Of a stretch of DNA of 64,000 nt, positions 1 to 10,800 are shown piece after piece (the first letter of the stretch is position 1; each line of letters starts with the position of its first letter). The DNA is taken from NCBI GenBank assembly GCA_024349245.1, contig JALDNG010000715.1, positions 28,809 to 92,808 on the forward strand, written 5' to 3'. A program made the position numbers and the translations under genes. The notes below the pieces were generated by a model. The model made no database searches and was not told the DNA's origin. It saw nothing but the letters and a program-made list of their open reading frames with translations. This DNA comes from Neodontobutis hainanensis. Its lineage: Eukaryota; Chordata; Actinopteri; Gobiiformes; Odontobutidae.

Positions 1-40
1 GACATAGGTTGCTGTGTGTCAATGACGTGTCTAACATGTG

Positions 41-2388
41 ACAAGACATTTATTATTGTATAGCCAAGTATCACAACAGCCGGTTCAAAGGGCTTAACAG
101 ACTGCACTAGACAACATCCTCTGTCCTTAGACCCTCCATTATCATTAGACCCAGAGGAAAAACTCCAAAAAATAAACAGCCGGTAAAAGAGAGAAACCTC
201 AGGGAGAACCACAGAAGTAGGGATCCGCTCCCAAGACGAACAGGCCGAGCAGGAATGTGTCCAGGACAATTAAAAAAACAATAACATAGAATTACACAAA
301 CATATTCACAAAAAATGTATTAACAGTGTCTGTGTGTGTGTAAAGATGGGTGGGACCGCAGCCAAAATCAAGGTAGATGACAGATTGGCTGGGGGTCCTC
401 ATACTGGAGCAGAGTATAGGGGGAGGGGGCGGGGATATACATCACCCAGCAGGTCAGAGGTTTGGGTCCACCCTAGCATTGCAATAGTTCAGCCTGGATG
501 TGACAAATGCATGAATGAGAATTTCAGCATCAGCTAAAGAGAGGCAGGAGGGAGTTTTTGAGATATTCCTCAAGTGAAAAAGCCCAGTTTAGTGACCTCA
601 CTAATGTGCTGCTGCAGAGATAGTGTGGAGTCAAAAATGACACCGAGGTTCCTCTCAGTGTTGCTCCAACACACAGTTGTTGATTGAGACAGTAAGATTG
701 TTGAACTTGTGTCGATGACTGGCAGGACCAATTAACAAGCTCTGTTTTATCCGAGTTCAAATGGAGGAGGTTTTGAGACATCCATGTTTTAATTGAAACG
801 AGGCAGGCCTCTAGACGCATGATGTCAGTATTATTCACTTTTATTGGTACATACAGCTGTGTATCATCGGCATAACAGTGGAAGTTCACTCCATAACTTC
901 TGATGATTTGTCCCAATGGTGTAACATATAGTGAAAAAAGTATGGGACCGAGCACAGACCCTTGTGGCACACCGAACTTCACTGGAAATTACTACCTTTG
1001 TCAGCTCATCGAGGGATACAGAATCTAAGACTGAGAGATGAGAGGTCAGTGGATTTAAGTGAATGAGACCCAAAGCTGAGAATGACAAAAATAAAATTTT
1101 ATTCCTGATATCTTAAATTTTATTATTAAAAAAATCTAAAAAGGCGTGTGCACTAAAAGGAGAGGAGTCTTTAATGGCAGCAGTAGCTCCGTGGGTAGAG
1201 CAGTCGTCCTTCAACCAGAAGGTGGTTCAATTCTCACTCTCTCCATAGTTCATACTGTCGTTGTGTCCTTGTGCAAGACAATTAACCCACCTTGCCTCCA
1301 GTGTCTGTAACACTGGTAATTACTGCAGAACAATGTAAGTCGCTTTGGATAAATGTGTCAGCTAAATGAATAAATGTAAATGTCTGCAGTTGTTATTGGC
1401 TGGATTAGTTTAGCAACTGTCCCAAAGAGAAACCTGGGGTTATGGTTTCTCTGATTAGAGATGAAAAATAGGCTGTCTTTGCAGTGCTGAGGGCGTGCTT
1501 ATAGGTGTTTACACACAAACACCACTTTTGATCATTTAGATTTGTTTTTGACTTGCGCCATTTGCGTTCAAAACTCCTGCAGGCCTGTTTCAAAGCCCGG
1601 GTTTCCTCATTATACCATGGCGTAGGTCGTCTGGTTGGTCTGGGCTTTGTCCTGGGGGGGGGGTCACTAAGTCGGTGATGGCCGAGAGGGTAGCATGGAC
1701 CTCCTCTGTGTAGGCCTCTACTGAGTTTCCAGTTGGAGTTAAATTAGGAAGAACATCTGTCAGCCGTGTGGCAAACATTTACATTGCAGCTCCGTTTAAA
1801 TTTAGTGAAGACACTACGCATTTGTCTGAATTTGAGGGAAATGTGTAACTTATCTCGAATTCCACCAGTGAGTGATCTGAAACAGCAGATGAAAGAGAGG
1901 AGACCGAGCCAAAACAAGATCAAGATAGTTTCCACTAATGTGTGTGGGCTCATGAACAAACTGGTTAAAGACAGGGTCATAAACAGTGATTGAAATGCTC
2001 TGGCCAGAGGATCACACTCCTTATTTAGATGAATATTAAAGTCACCAACTAGAAGGATGTTATCAGCATGGGTTATTAAGTCCGAGAGGAAAACGCCAAA
2101 CTCATCCAAGAAAGAAGAGTAGGGACCCGGAGGGCGATAGATTACAGCTAGATAAAATGGCTTCCTTCTGTTTATTTGAGAAGAAATATGTTTGATGAGT
2201 AACACTTCGAAAGAGTTAAATTTTGGCTGTGATGATGTACCTGTAAAGCAGGTCTGAGTTATAATAACATGAGGACAGGATGCTTTTGTGTCACTGACTC
2301 TGTGAGTTTTCAGATGTGTTTGAGGACTAAATAAATTCACCATATCTAACAGATTTAGGCAGTAGACATCAGGATGTAACCAGACAAC
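41..2388 (-). mobile_element. L2-type LINE, degenerate and internally deleted
   Basis: Read on the minus strand the order is an AP-endonuclease segment (about 2388-1744, with the motif VIYRPPG and a downstream GDFNIH), a linker piece (about 1593-1405), then a reverse transcriptase segment (about 982-530) with the motif GVPQGSVLGPILF and a YADD catalytic box. The 3' UTR runs from 530 to about 41 and is copied in opposite orientation at 5895-6108. The front half of the RT domain is missing and a tRNA-SINE sits in the gap. Frames are broken, so this is a dead copy. The L2 clade is inferred from motif style. Confidence 0.8.
1176..1382 (+). mobile_element. tRNA-derived SINE, copy 1
   Basis: The tRNA-like head starts GGCAGCAGTAGCTCCGTGG and has a B-box-like GGTTCAATTC. 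A central body follows, then the tail word CTTTGGATAAA and an AAATGTAAATG end. The same family recurs about nine times in this window in both orientations. It lies inside the deleted RT region of the surrounding L2 LINE. Confidence 0.85.
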
Positions 2389-2592
2389 TAGCAGTGGCTC
2401 AGAGGTAAATTGGTCGTCATTCAACCGGAAGGTAGGTAGTTCGATTCTCACTCTCCCCACAGTTCATTCTGTCGTTGTGTCCTTTGGCACACATAACCCA
2501 CCATGCCTCCAAGGATGTAACACTGGTAATTAGAGCAATGTAAGTAGCTTTGGATAAAAGCGTTGGCTAAATTAATAAATGTAAATGTAACT
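2389..2592 (+). mobile_element. tRNA-derived SINE, copy 2
   Basis: The head is recognisable by GCAGTGGCTCAGAGG and GTTCGATTCTCACTC, the tail by GCTTTGGATAAAAGCG and AAATGTAAATG. It lies at the 5' side of the L2 endonuclease fragment and is more diverged than copy 1. Confidence 0.8.
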
Positions 2593-2836
2593 AAAACCTT
2601 CTACATTATCCAGTTCCACTCTGCACTATCATGACTAGCAGGTTCTCTAGTTCCTGCGACCTGCTGAGATTCTTTGTGTCAAATGCACCGGGCCAATGCC
2701 GGGCCAGCCACCGGTTCATGGAAACTAATCTGCTATACTGTTCATCACTACCCCTTACGGGGAGGGGGCCAGAGACAATTAATCGAGGCCGACTCATCTT
2801 GTTTCTTAGTTCAAAAGTCCTGGCTAGGCTCTTTGT

Positions 2837-3057
2837 TACATTTATACATTTTACATTTATTCATTTAGCTGACGCTTTTATCCAAAGCGACTTACATTGT
2901 TCTGCAGTAATTACCAGTGTTACAGCCACTGGAGGCAAGTGGGTTAAGGGTCTTGCCCAAGGACACAACGACAGTATAAACTGTGGGGAGAGTGAGAATT
3001 GAACCGCCTACCTTCTGGTTGAAGGACGACTGCTCTACCCACTGAGCTACTGCCGCC
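2837..3057 (-). mobile_element. tRNA-derived SINE, copy 3 (inverted)
   Basis: On the plus strand it runs from the tail (ACATTTATTCATTTAGCTGA, then TTATCCAAAGCGACTTAC) to the head (CCACTGAGCTACTGCCGCC), so the element is on the minus strand. It looks full length. Confidence 0.85.
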
Positions 3058-3302
3058 TTGTTTACCTCAGACTGCCTCATTCTCACATTAATGGTGCCGA
3101 CATGAATAACTATCTGCTTTTATGTAGTGTCAGTATGTGTCTGGGGAAACTTTTCCTCCCTGTGTGATGTCAGCACCCTAAGATTAGCCTCTAAGCCCAG
3201 GCCCCCGGTAAACAGTGGACAATGGCTGGCGTCTCAAGTCTAACATACGGAACAAAGGGACTGTTTTTACCATTGACGTGTTGTGTCATGTGTCTGTGGA
3301 CT

Positions 3303-3434
3303 GTGTTAATCCTTGTGCTGGTGTAGTTCTGTGTGGCACCAGCAGGTGGACCATGTTAATCCTGGTGTAGTTCTGTGTGGTACCAGCAGGTGGACCATGT
3401 TAATCCTGGTGTAGTTCTGTGTGGTACCAGCAGG
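3303..3434. repeat. Short tandem repeat, about 46 bp x 3
   Basis: Three copies of a segment containing GGTGTAGTTCTGTGTGG and ACCAGCAGG lie about 160 bp upstream of the first visible reticulon exon. They fall in its intron and no coding content was seen. Confidence 0.7.
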
Positions 3435-3591
3435 AGTTTGTTGTTTGTTTTCTCAGTGATTTGTGGTTTGTTCATTAAAACAAGACAAATGTTGAAATAG
3501 GTTGAAAGTAGCAGACATTTTTTTTCTCTGAACACAATTCAGTCCTGGATAGAATTGGTCTGAATCTAAATCTGGTCTTGGTCTGGTACAG

Positions 3592-5339
3592 GTCTCTCCT
3601 GGACTGGGACCTGGAGCTTTCCCGGGACTCGGTTCAACAGTTTTCCGACCAGATCCGGATCCACATCAACAAAGTCTTGATCCGGACCAGGCGCCTGCTG
3701 CTCGTCCAAGACCTGGTGGACTCTCTCAAGGTCTGGACTGGAACTAAACCCGAAATGGACCTGGCCTGAACTAGACCTGACCTAGGACTAAACTACAACC
3801 ATGTGTAACCAGGACCAGGTCTAACCAGGACTGAATCAGATCTAACCAAGTCTGGTGTTTTACAGTTGGCTGGAGTCATGTGGATAATGACGTACATCGG
3901 AGCTGTTTTTAACGGACTCACCCTACTCATCCTCGGTAAGAACCAGATCAGGACTGGACCAGGACCAGACCAGAAATAGTTTTTGTGTGAAATCAGTATT
4001 GAGCATTTTATCTTTGGTTCCAACTAGACTGAAAAACTAGGCTGTGTTGACCCTGGTTTAGAAGTAAGTTCAGGGTTTTCAGTGTCACAAAGCTAGTTCA
4101 CAATCTATTAGGTGGATCTCTGGTGACACATTCGAAATTTGTTTAGCAAATTTAATGTGGGTTTTTCTAAAAAAAAAAAAAAAAAAGTTTTTTGAAAGTC
4201 ACAGGAGTTTTGATGCTCTATAAATTAGCCATGTTTTTGCAGGCTTGGCATGGCCATGCCCTAAGACTACTAACAACCCTTTTAACAACTTTTAATTCCA
4301 CATGTGTCTGGATGACGTGGACCAAATTTGGAGCTTCTCGGATAGAAATCCTAGGAGCAGTTTGTCAAAATAGGAGGGCAACTTTTGGCAGGCTCACAAA
4401 TAAAATGGGCACCCTTCCTTTGTTATTAGAGCGTGGTCACCATATATTTTTTTTGCTCACGACCCTGTGATGGATGTGTGTACCAAATAAAATCTGGCTA
4501 TGACAAACAAAATCCTTCACTTCCCGTTGACTTTTTTCACCAATTTGGGGCGTGGCCATGGTAATATGGTTGCCGATAGGGTGTGGTCCTCATTGGCTTT
4601 TCTGCTTGGCAGGTCATAGAAGATGTGAGTACCAACTTTTGGGGCCCCTTATAGAGACCCATTTTTAAAAATGGTGGTTCTGTTAATATATCATTGTGTT
4701 ATGGTCATAACCGTTCGTTGAACTGAGACAAACCAGATCCAACAATATTTGTGAGAGTTACAAAATTTTAATGACTTTTTCTAACACTAAAATGGCCTCA
4801 CAACTTATGTTTTCAGCCGACATCATGGCCTTCACCGCTCCACTGCTTTATCAGAGGAACAAGGTGAGCGCCCCCTGCTGTTCATGCACATACACAAACA
4901 CACAAGAGTTACAAAAGGGTTTTGATGTAAACAGGAATAAGTGGATTTGAATTTTGAACAGGTTTAACTGGTTTTAACTGGTTGAATAAACTTTGTTCTA
5001 ATAAACTTAAATAATAGAATAAAAAAAGAAGGAAACAACAATTTATCTGTAGCAATAAAAGTCCAAGTAAAACCACATCAGTGCTGCAGCTGAGTCAAGA
5101 CCCAGATCAGGTCTAACTCTAGTCCAGGTCTGATCTTGGTCTAACACTTGTCTCTGCAGGACCAGTTGGACCAGTTCTTGGACAAGACTCAGAAGAAACT
5201 GGAGCACACTCTGCTGAAGTAAGTCCCTTTCCTCTTCACTGTAGCCAGCACAAGATGGCTGCCACTCTTTGTTTCTTCTGTTTGTTGCAGGTTCCAGGAT
5301 CGACTTCCAGGAGCCGTCAAGAAACTCAAACCAGAGTGA
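3592..5339 (+). CDS. Reticulon-family protein, C-terminal exons (5' end outside window)
   Basis: Reticulons are ER membrane-bending proteins with a C-terminal reticulon-homology domain of two hydrophobic hairpins. Five exons fit splice consensus and phase: 3592-3730, 3866-3935, 4817-4863, 5160-5218 and 5291-5339 (TGA). They encode the inter-hairpin loop ending LLLVQDLVDSLK, the second hairpin (TYIGAVFNGLTLLIL), then a short tail ending PGAVKKLKPE. The exon breaks match the standard reticulon pattern. The 66-residue loop signature is strong. The ADIMAFTAPLLY segment and lysine-rich end look nearest RTN3, with some RTN2 character, so no paralogue symbol is given. The exon with the first hairpin and the N-terminus must lie upstream of position 1. 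The usual terminal KKxAE-type retrieval signal is replaced by KKLKPE. Confidence 0.9.
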
Positions 5340-5352
5340 ATCTGTTTTCATC

Positions 5353-5358
5353 AATAAA
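5353..5358 (+). terminator. Polyadenylation signal of the reticulon gene
   Basis: AATAAA lies 14 bp after the stop codon, and a second GAATAAAT follows a few bases later. The implied 3' UTR is very short. Confidence 0.6.
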
Positions 5359-5894
5359 ATATGAATAAATCTGTCTCAGGTGTGGTTTATACAAGTATTT
5401 ATAAAATTCAACAAATTCAACAAGAATCAAGGTTTAAATAAAAAAAAGAAGGGAAACCGGACTAAAGGGTCTACACCTGGTTTAGTCCTGTTTTAAACTT
5501 GGTTTAGACCTGATTTAGTCCTGGTTTAGACATAGTTTAGCCCTGGGTTAGCCCCTGTGATTGGTCTCTGCTGAATGGCTGCTGGTGTTCAGTGGATTAA
5601 GGGTTTAGGAAGTCTTTATGTGAGTCTGGTCTTTAGTTGCTGCAGGAGTCACAGCTTAGACTCTACCTGGACTTGGACTTGCTGCTGCTGGTCTTAACCC
5701 TGTTCTGGCTGAAGACTTGAGGTGAGAAGGACTCTGTTTCTGCTTCAGCCTCAGGTTTAGCTCCAGTATGGTCCATGTGGTAATTTCTAACATTAGTCTT
5801 ACGCTGAGCAGATTTGAATTCTGATACATTTATTAGAGAAGTTTGGAGGTACTGCTCCAGACAGAAGCAGGTTTTGTCATAAAGATTTTACATC

Positions 5895-6108
5895 ACAGCC
5901 TGTCCATCCTGGGAGTGGATTTCTCCTTCTATGGTTCTCCCTGAGGTTTCTCTTTTTTCCCGGCTGTTTTTTTCCCCCCTTTACCCTGATGGAGGGTCTA
6001 AGGACAGGGGATGTTGCCTAGTGCATTCTGTTAAGCCCTCTGAGGCGGCTGTTGTTAGGGTTGTTGGGATATTGGTTTATACATAAATGTCTTGTCTTGT
6101 CTACATCC
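5895..6108 (+). mobile_element. 5'-truncated L2-type LINE 3' UTR
   Basis: It is the inverted counterpart of positions 41-290, sharing GGTTCTCCCTGAGGTTTCTC, GAGGGTCTAAGGACAG and TTAAGCCCT. Only the 3' end of the LINE is present, as expected for 5' truncation during target-primed reverse transcription. Confidence 0.75.
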
Positions 6109-6399
6109 TTTGGAGGATGCCAAAGGTAAAAAAACTTAAGAGACAAAGCTTTTTTTTACAGCTTTTACAATTGTTTACAACCCTTGCCAGAAAGAGACTG
6201 GTTAAAGTGAAGTTGTAGTGAGGCTAAAGTGAGGCTAAAGTGATAAAGTGCAAGTGACAGCTCCATCTGCTGCAGCAGCTTCAGGAGATTTACTGGCAGC
6301 TTGGCTCAGGTTCATGTGGTACACCTGCTGCAGATGGAGAGCAACACCAACCGGGTTTAGGTGTTTGAATGTTTCTGTCAGGACTCCTCCTCTGCCTTC

Positions 6400-7698
6400 A
6401 TCAGACTCACAGAGGACCTGACATTTTCATCAGACTCACAGAGGACCTGACATTTTCATCAGACTCACAGAGGACCTGACATTTTCATCAGACTCACAGA
6501 GGACCTGACTAAATCAGACTCACAGAGGACCTGACTAAATCAGACTCACAGAGGACCTGACTAAATCAGACTCACAGAGGACCTGACATTTTCATCAGAC
6601 TCACAGAGGACCTGACATTTTCATCAGACTCACAGAGGACCTGACTAAATCAGACTCACAGAGGACCTGACTAAATCAGACTCACAGAGGACCTGACTAA
6701 ATCAGACTCACAGAGGACCTGACATTTTCATCAGACTCACAGAGGACCTGACATTTTCATCAGACTCACAGAGGACCTGACTCCTTCATCAGACTCACAG
6801 AGGACCTGACATTTTCATCAGACTCACAGAGGACCTGACTCCTTCATCAGACTCACAGAGGACCTGACATTTTCATCAGACTCACAGAGGACCTGACTCC
6901 TTCATCAGACTCACAGAGGACCTGACTAAATCAGACTCACAGAGGACCTGACATTTTCGTCAGACTCACAGAGGACCTGACTCCTTCATCAGACTCACAG
7001 AGGACCTGACTAAATCAGACACACAGAGGACCTGACTCCTTCATCAGACTCACAGAGGACCTGACTCCTCCATCAGACTCACAGAGGACCTGACATTTTC
7101 ATCAGACTCACAGAGGACCTGACTCTGACTCCTTCATCAGACTCACAGAGGACCTGACTCCTTCATCAGACTCACAGAGGACCTGACTCTGACTCCTTCA
7201 TCAGACTCACAGAGGACCTGACTCCTCCATCAGACTCACAGAGGACCTGACTCCTTCATCAGACTCACAGAGGACCTGACTCCTCCATCAGACTCACAGA
7301 GGACCTGACTCCTTCATCAGACTCACAGAGGACCTGACTCCTTCATCAGACTCACAGAGGACCTGACTCTGACTCCTTCATCAGACTCACAGAGGACCTG
7401 ACTCCTCCATCAGACTCGCAGAGGACCTGACTCTGACTCCTTCATCAGACTCACAGAGGACCTGACTCTGACTCCTTCATCAGACTCACAGAGGACCTGA
7501 CTCCTCCATCAGACTCACAGAGGACCTGACTCTGACTCCTTCATCAGACTCACAGAGGACCTGACTCCTTCATCAGACTCACAGAGGACCTGACTCGGGA
7601 CTCATAGAGGACCTGACTCCTCCATCAGACTCACAGAGGACCTGACTCCTTCATCAGACTCACAGAGGACCTGACTCGGGACTCATAGAGGACCTGAC
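6400..7698. repeat. Minisatellite, constant 21-bp core with variable spacers
   Basis: The core CAGACTCACAGAGGACCTGA, plus a final C, recurs about 45 times almost without change. Spacers come in a few classes: ATTTTCAT, TAAAT, TCCTTCAT, TCCTCCAT and TCTGACTCCTTCAT. It ends about 135 bp before the first coding exon of fibcd1, in its presumptive promoter, 5' UTR or 5' UTR intron. Confidence 0.95.
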
Positions 7699-7832
7699 TA
7701 TCAATAATCAGAGTCAGGTATGGTCCAAATGTTCTTTGGGTTTCAGACCAAACAGTAGAAATATATGTTAGAAGAATGTGTTTGTGTCGACAGGACCTAA
7801 ATTTAATTTTCCTGTATTTATTGTTTGTGTAG

Positions 7833-10800
7833 ATGCTGATGATGAACGACCGTTGGACCATAATGAACAGCAGCAGCTCAGAGCTTGACTCAAAGCCACC
7901 AATCAGACGACAGGTACCGCTCTGACCCCACCCTCTACAGCTCTGAACCCACCCCTCTACCATTATTTAAGATGTTTTTATTCCAGTCACTGGAATTAAC
8001 AAACTTTTTAGACAGTAAAACCTAGAGTAGCATGTGAACAGGGATCAGGACCTGGTTCGGAACAGGCCTCAAGCCTTTTGTGTTGGGGGGGGTAGTGACA
8101 GATGCACAGATTAACTCGAGGAAGTGTGGATTACCTCAATTTACCTCAGATTAATCCAATTAAAGCAAATCAGATTAACACTGTCTCTACACTGTCTCAA
8201 AGATGTGTGTAAAGGAGGCGTGTGTAAAGAAAAAAAGAGTGGTAAGAAAATGACAAAAATTAAAAATAAATACTCCTATAAATAGAATCCGACTCAGCCA
8301 AAACAACCCCACAACATCCAGAGACTTGAGGTACTCAGGGCGTATCTCATCCACACCTGGCTCCAGGGTGGGGCCTTGATTGCGCCATACCGGGCGACGT
8401 CACGGTCCTTGATATTTTATTGTCCGTAAAGGGTTTGGAACCGCTCTTTGTCTGGCCCGTCACCTAGGACCTGTTTGCCTTGGGAGACCCTACCAGGGGC
8501 ATATAGCCCCCGACAACATAGCTCCTAGGATCATCCGGGCACTCAAACCCCTCCACCACAATAAGGTTGCGGTACAAGGAGGGGCCTTGAACCGCAACCT
8601 TTAACATTAATGACAGTAGGTAGTTGTGAATGAGGCTCTTTATTTTTTCAGATGGTAAATGTAGCATCTCTTAGCGCTATAGAAATGCAGTTTATAATAG
8701 TGGTTATTGTTAGGTTAGAAGTATAGAATCAGAAGATCAGGTTTGATTGATGGAGCTGGTGTATGTAATTAAGGAAACAGAGACAGGGATTTGGTTTGGT
8801 GGTGGTACCGTGTATTAAATGTGAAAGTGATACAAAAGATAAATACCATATACCCAATAAGATGTCCTGAATGACTGAGAACCTTAACAGACATATACCC
8901 AATAGTTACTATTTACAATCTGCAGACTGGACAGGCTAATGAGAAACAGGATAGTGAGCTCAAAGAACTAAAATAACTTAGCTCCTTTAGTCCATTCAGA
9001 CCTTTACACAGTTTTTACTGACCCCAACCAATCCACAATTCACAGTAAATTACAACCTCAAAGCAATATTTATTTAATTGTCCGTACGTGAATAAAATAG
9101 TCCACGAATTTCAATGTCCATATGCAACAGATTGAATGTATGTAAATTTGACGAGAGAAAGTTGGTAGCCTTCTACCAGACCATGGAAGGCAGTTGAGTA
9201 GAGTGGATGTTGCTCTTTGTGTTTCTTAGCTCGCCATCAATGGTTGATTTATTCAACCGGGCACACCTTGCCTGATGGACAAACGGGACCTCTTTTAGCA
9301 AAACCATGCTCACAATTTATCTCTAGCTAGCTTTTAGTGGGTCTTTAAATATATCAGTGTACACAATTAAAATATTACATAAACTCAGTTGGCACAAATA
9401 CAGATTAGAAGAGTCAATGATTCACTTTAAGCTCCTACTGTTTGACCAGTTATGTACCCGTTATTGTCAACTTTTGTGCATGTTATCAGTCCAAAATCAC
9501 CAGAGTATGTATTGGGTAGTTTCTTCATCATCTACTTGCTCCCTCTCAGTTGTGTCATCAGCAAGTATGGAGTTTCATTTCACTGCTGATGACACACAGC
9601 TATACATCAAGGTCACCCCCCCTCCACCCCTCTGCCACCGTTACTTGTCTTACCTCCTGCCTGGAGGAGATAAAGACCTGGATGAGTCAAAACTTCCTGC
9701 AGCTTAATAGGATAAATAAAACTGAAGCCATTCAGATTGGCCCCCCTCACCAGCTCCACTCCTCCCCCATTACCTCCATATCCTTCTCCGGCCACAATAT
9801 CCACTCTGCCCCTCCGTTACTAACCTGGGGGTCAAATTTGATCCCCAGCCATAGATTGTAAATAGTCCCAGCTCACCTTTGACAACCACATCAATTTTAT
9901 TTGTAAAAATTCCTTTTTCCACCTCCGCAACATTGCCAAACTCCGCCCCTCCCCCTCTCTCCCCTCTGCAGAGAAGCTTGTCAATGTCTTTGTCTCCTCC
10001 AGACTGGACTACTGTAACGCACTCCTCATTTGGATTCCTGGCAGGAGCATCCAAAAGCTCCAGTATGTACAGTGTATGTGCGGAAATATGATCTCATCAC
10101 GCCCGTCCTCCGCACTCTTCACTGGCTCCCCATTCACCTCCGTATTGAATACAAACTCCTCCTCCACACCCATCACTGCCTGCACGGTGATGCCCCCACT
10201 TACCTGACAGAACTTCTCACACCACCTCCAGAACCCGGTCAGGCCAAATGCACCGTCTATATGCTCCCAGGACAAAGCTCAAAACCATGGGCGACAGGGC
10301 CTTTGAGGCAGCTGCTCCCCGTCTGTGCCCCTGCCGGACCACCTCAGGGCCCCACAGACAGAAAACACACAAAAAAGTGTATTTTACCTTAACTTAATTT
10401 CTGTGGGTATGACTATTTTTTTAGTTGTTATACTCCGTTTACTGCATTTCAATTTTTTATTAAAACGCGTTACGTGTCCGGGACGTTGACACGTTACACA
10501 GAGCAAAATAGCGTGCGCCTCCATCAGTGCAAGCTCCTCCGTCATGCAAACCCAAAAATGTATACATCAAATTAAAGCTTAAAGTCTCGTCTTTCAGACG
10601 ATATAAACCATTTTAAGACATTTGCTATAAGTAAAATGTTATTTTAATCATATATTGGAATGATATCCTTTTTAATATAGTTTGTAATGGTTAAATCTGA
10701 AGTAGATGAGTTTTGGAGTGCTTATAACTTTATTGTAGTTATTAAGGGCTTTAGTTAGACTACCCATTTTAGGACATTGTACATGGCTATGTGCCTCCAT

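Noticed and set aside
4192..4470. 92-codon ORF in a reticulon intron as an independent gene
   Set aside because: No recognisable domain. It lies between two in-phase reticulon exons and begins in low-complexity A/T sequence.
6400..7698. CRISPR-like look of constant 21-bp core with variable spacers (also the 49-bp array)
   Set aside because: Spacers are 5-14 bp, fall into a few recurring classes and lie in a vertebrate genome without cas genes. These are minisatellites.
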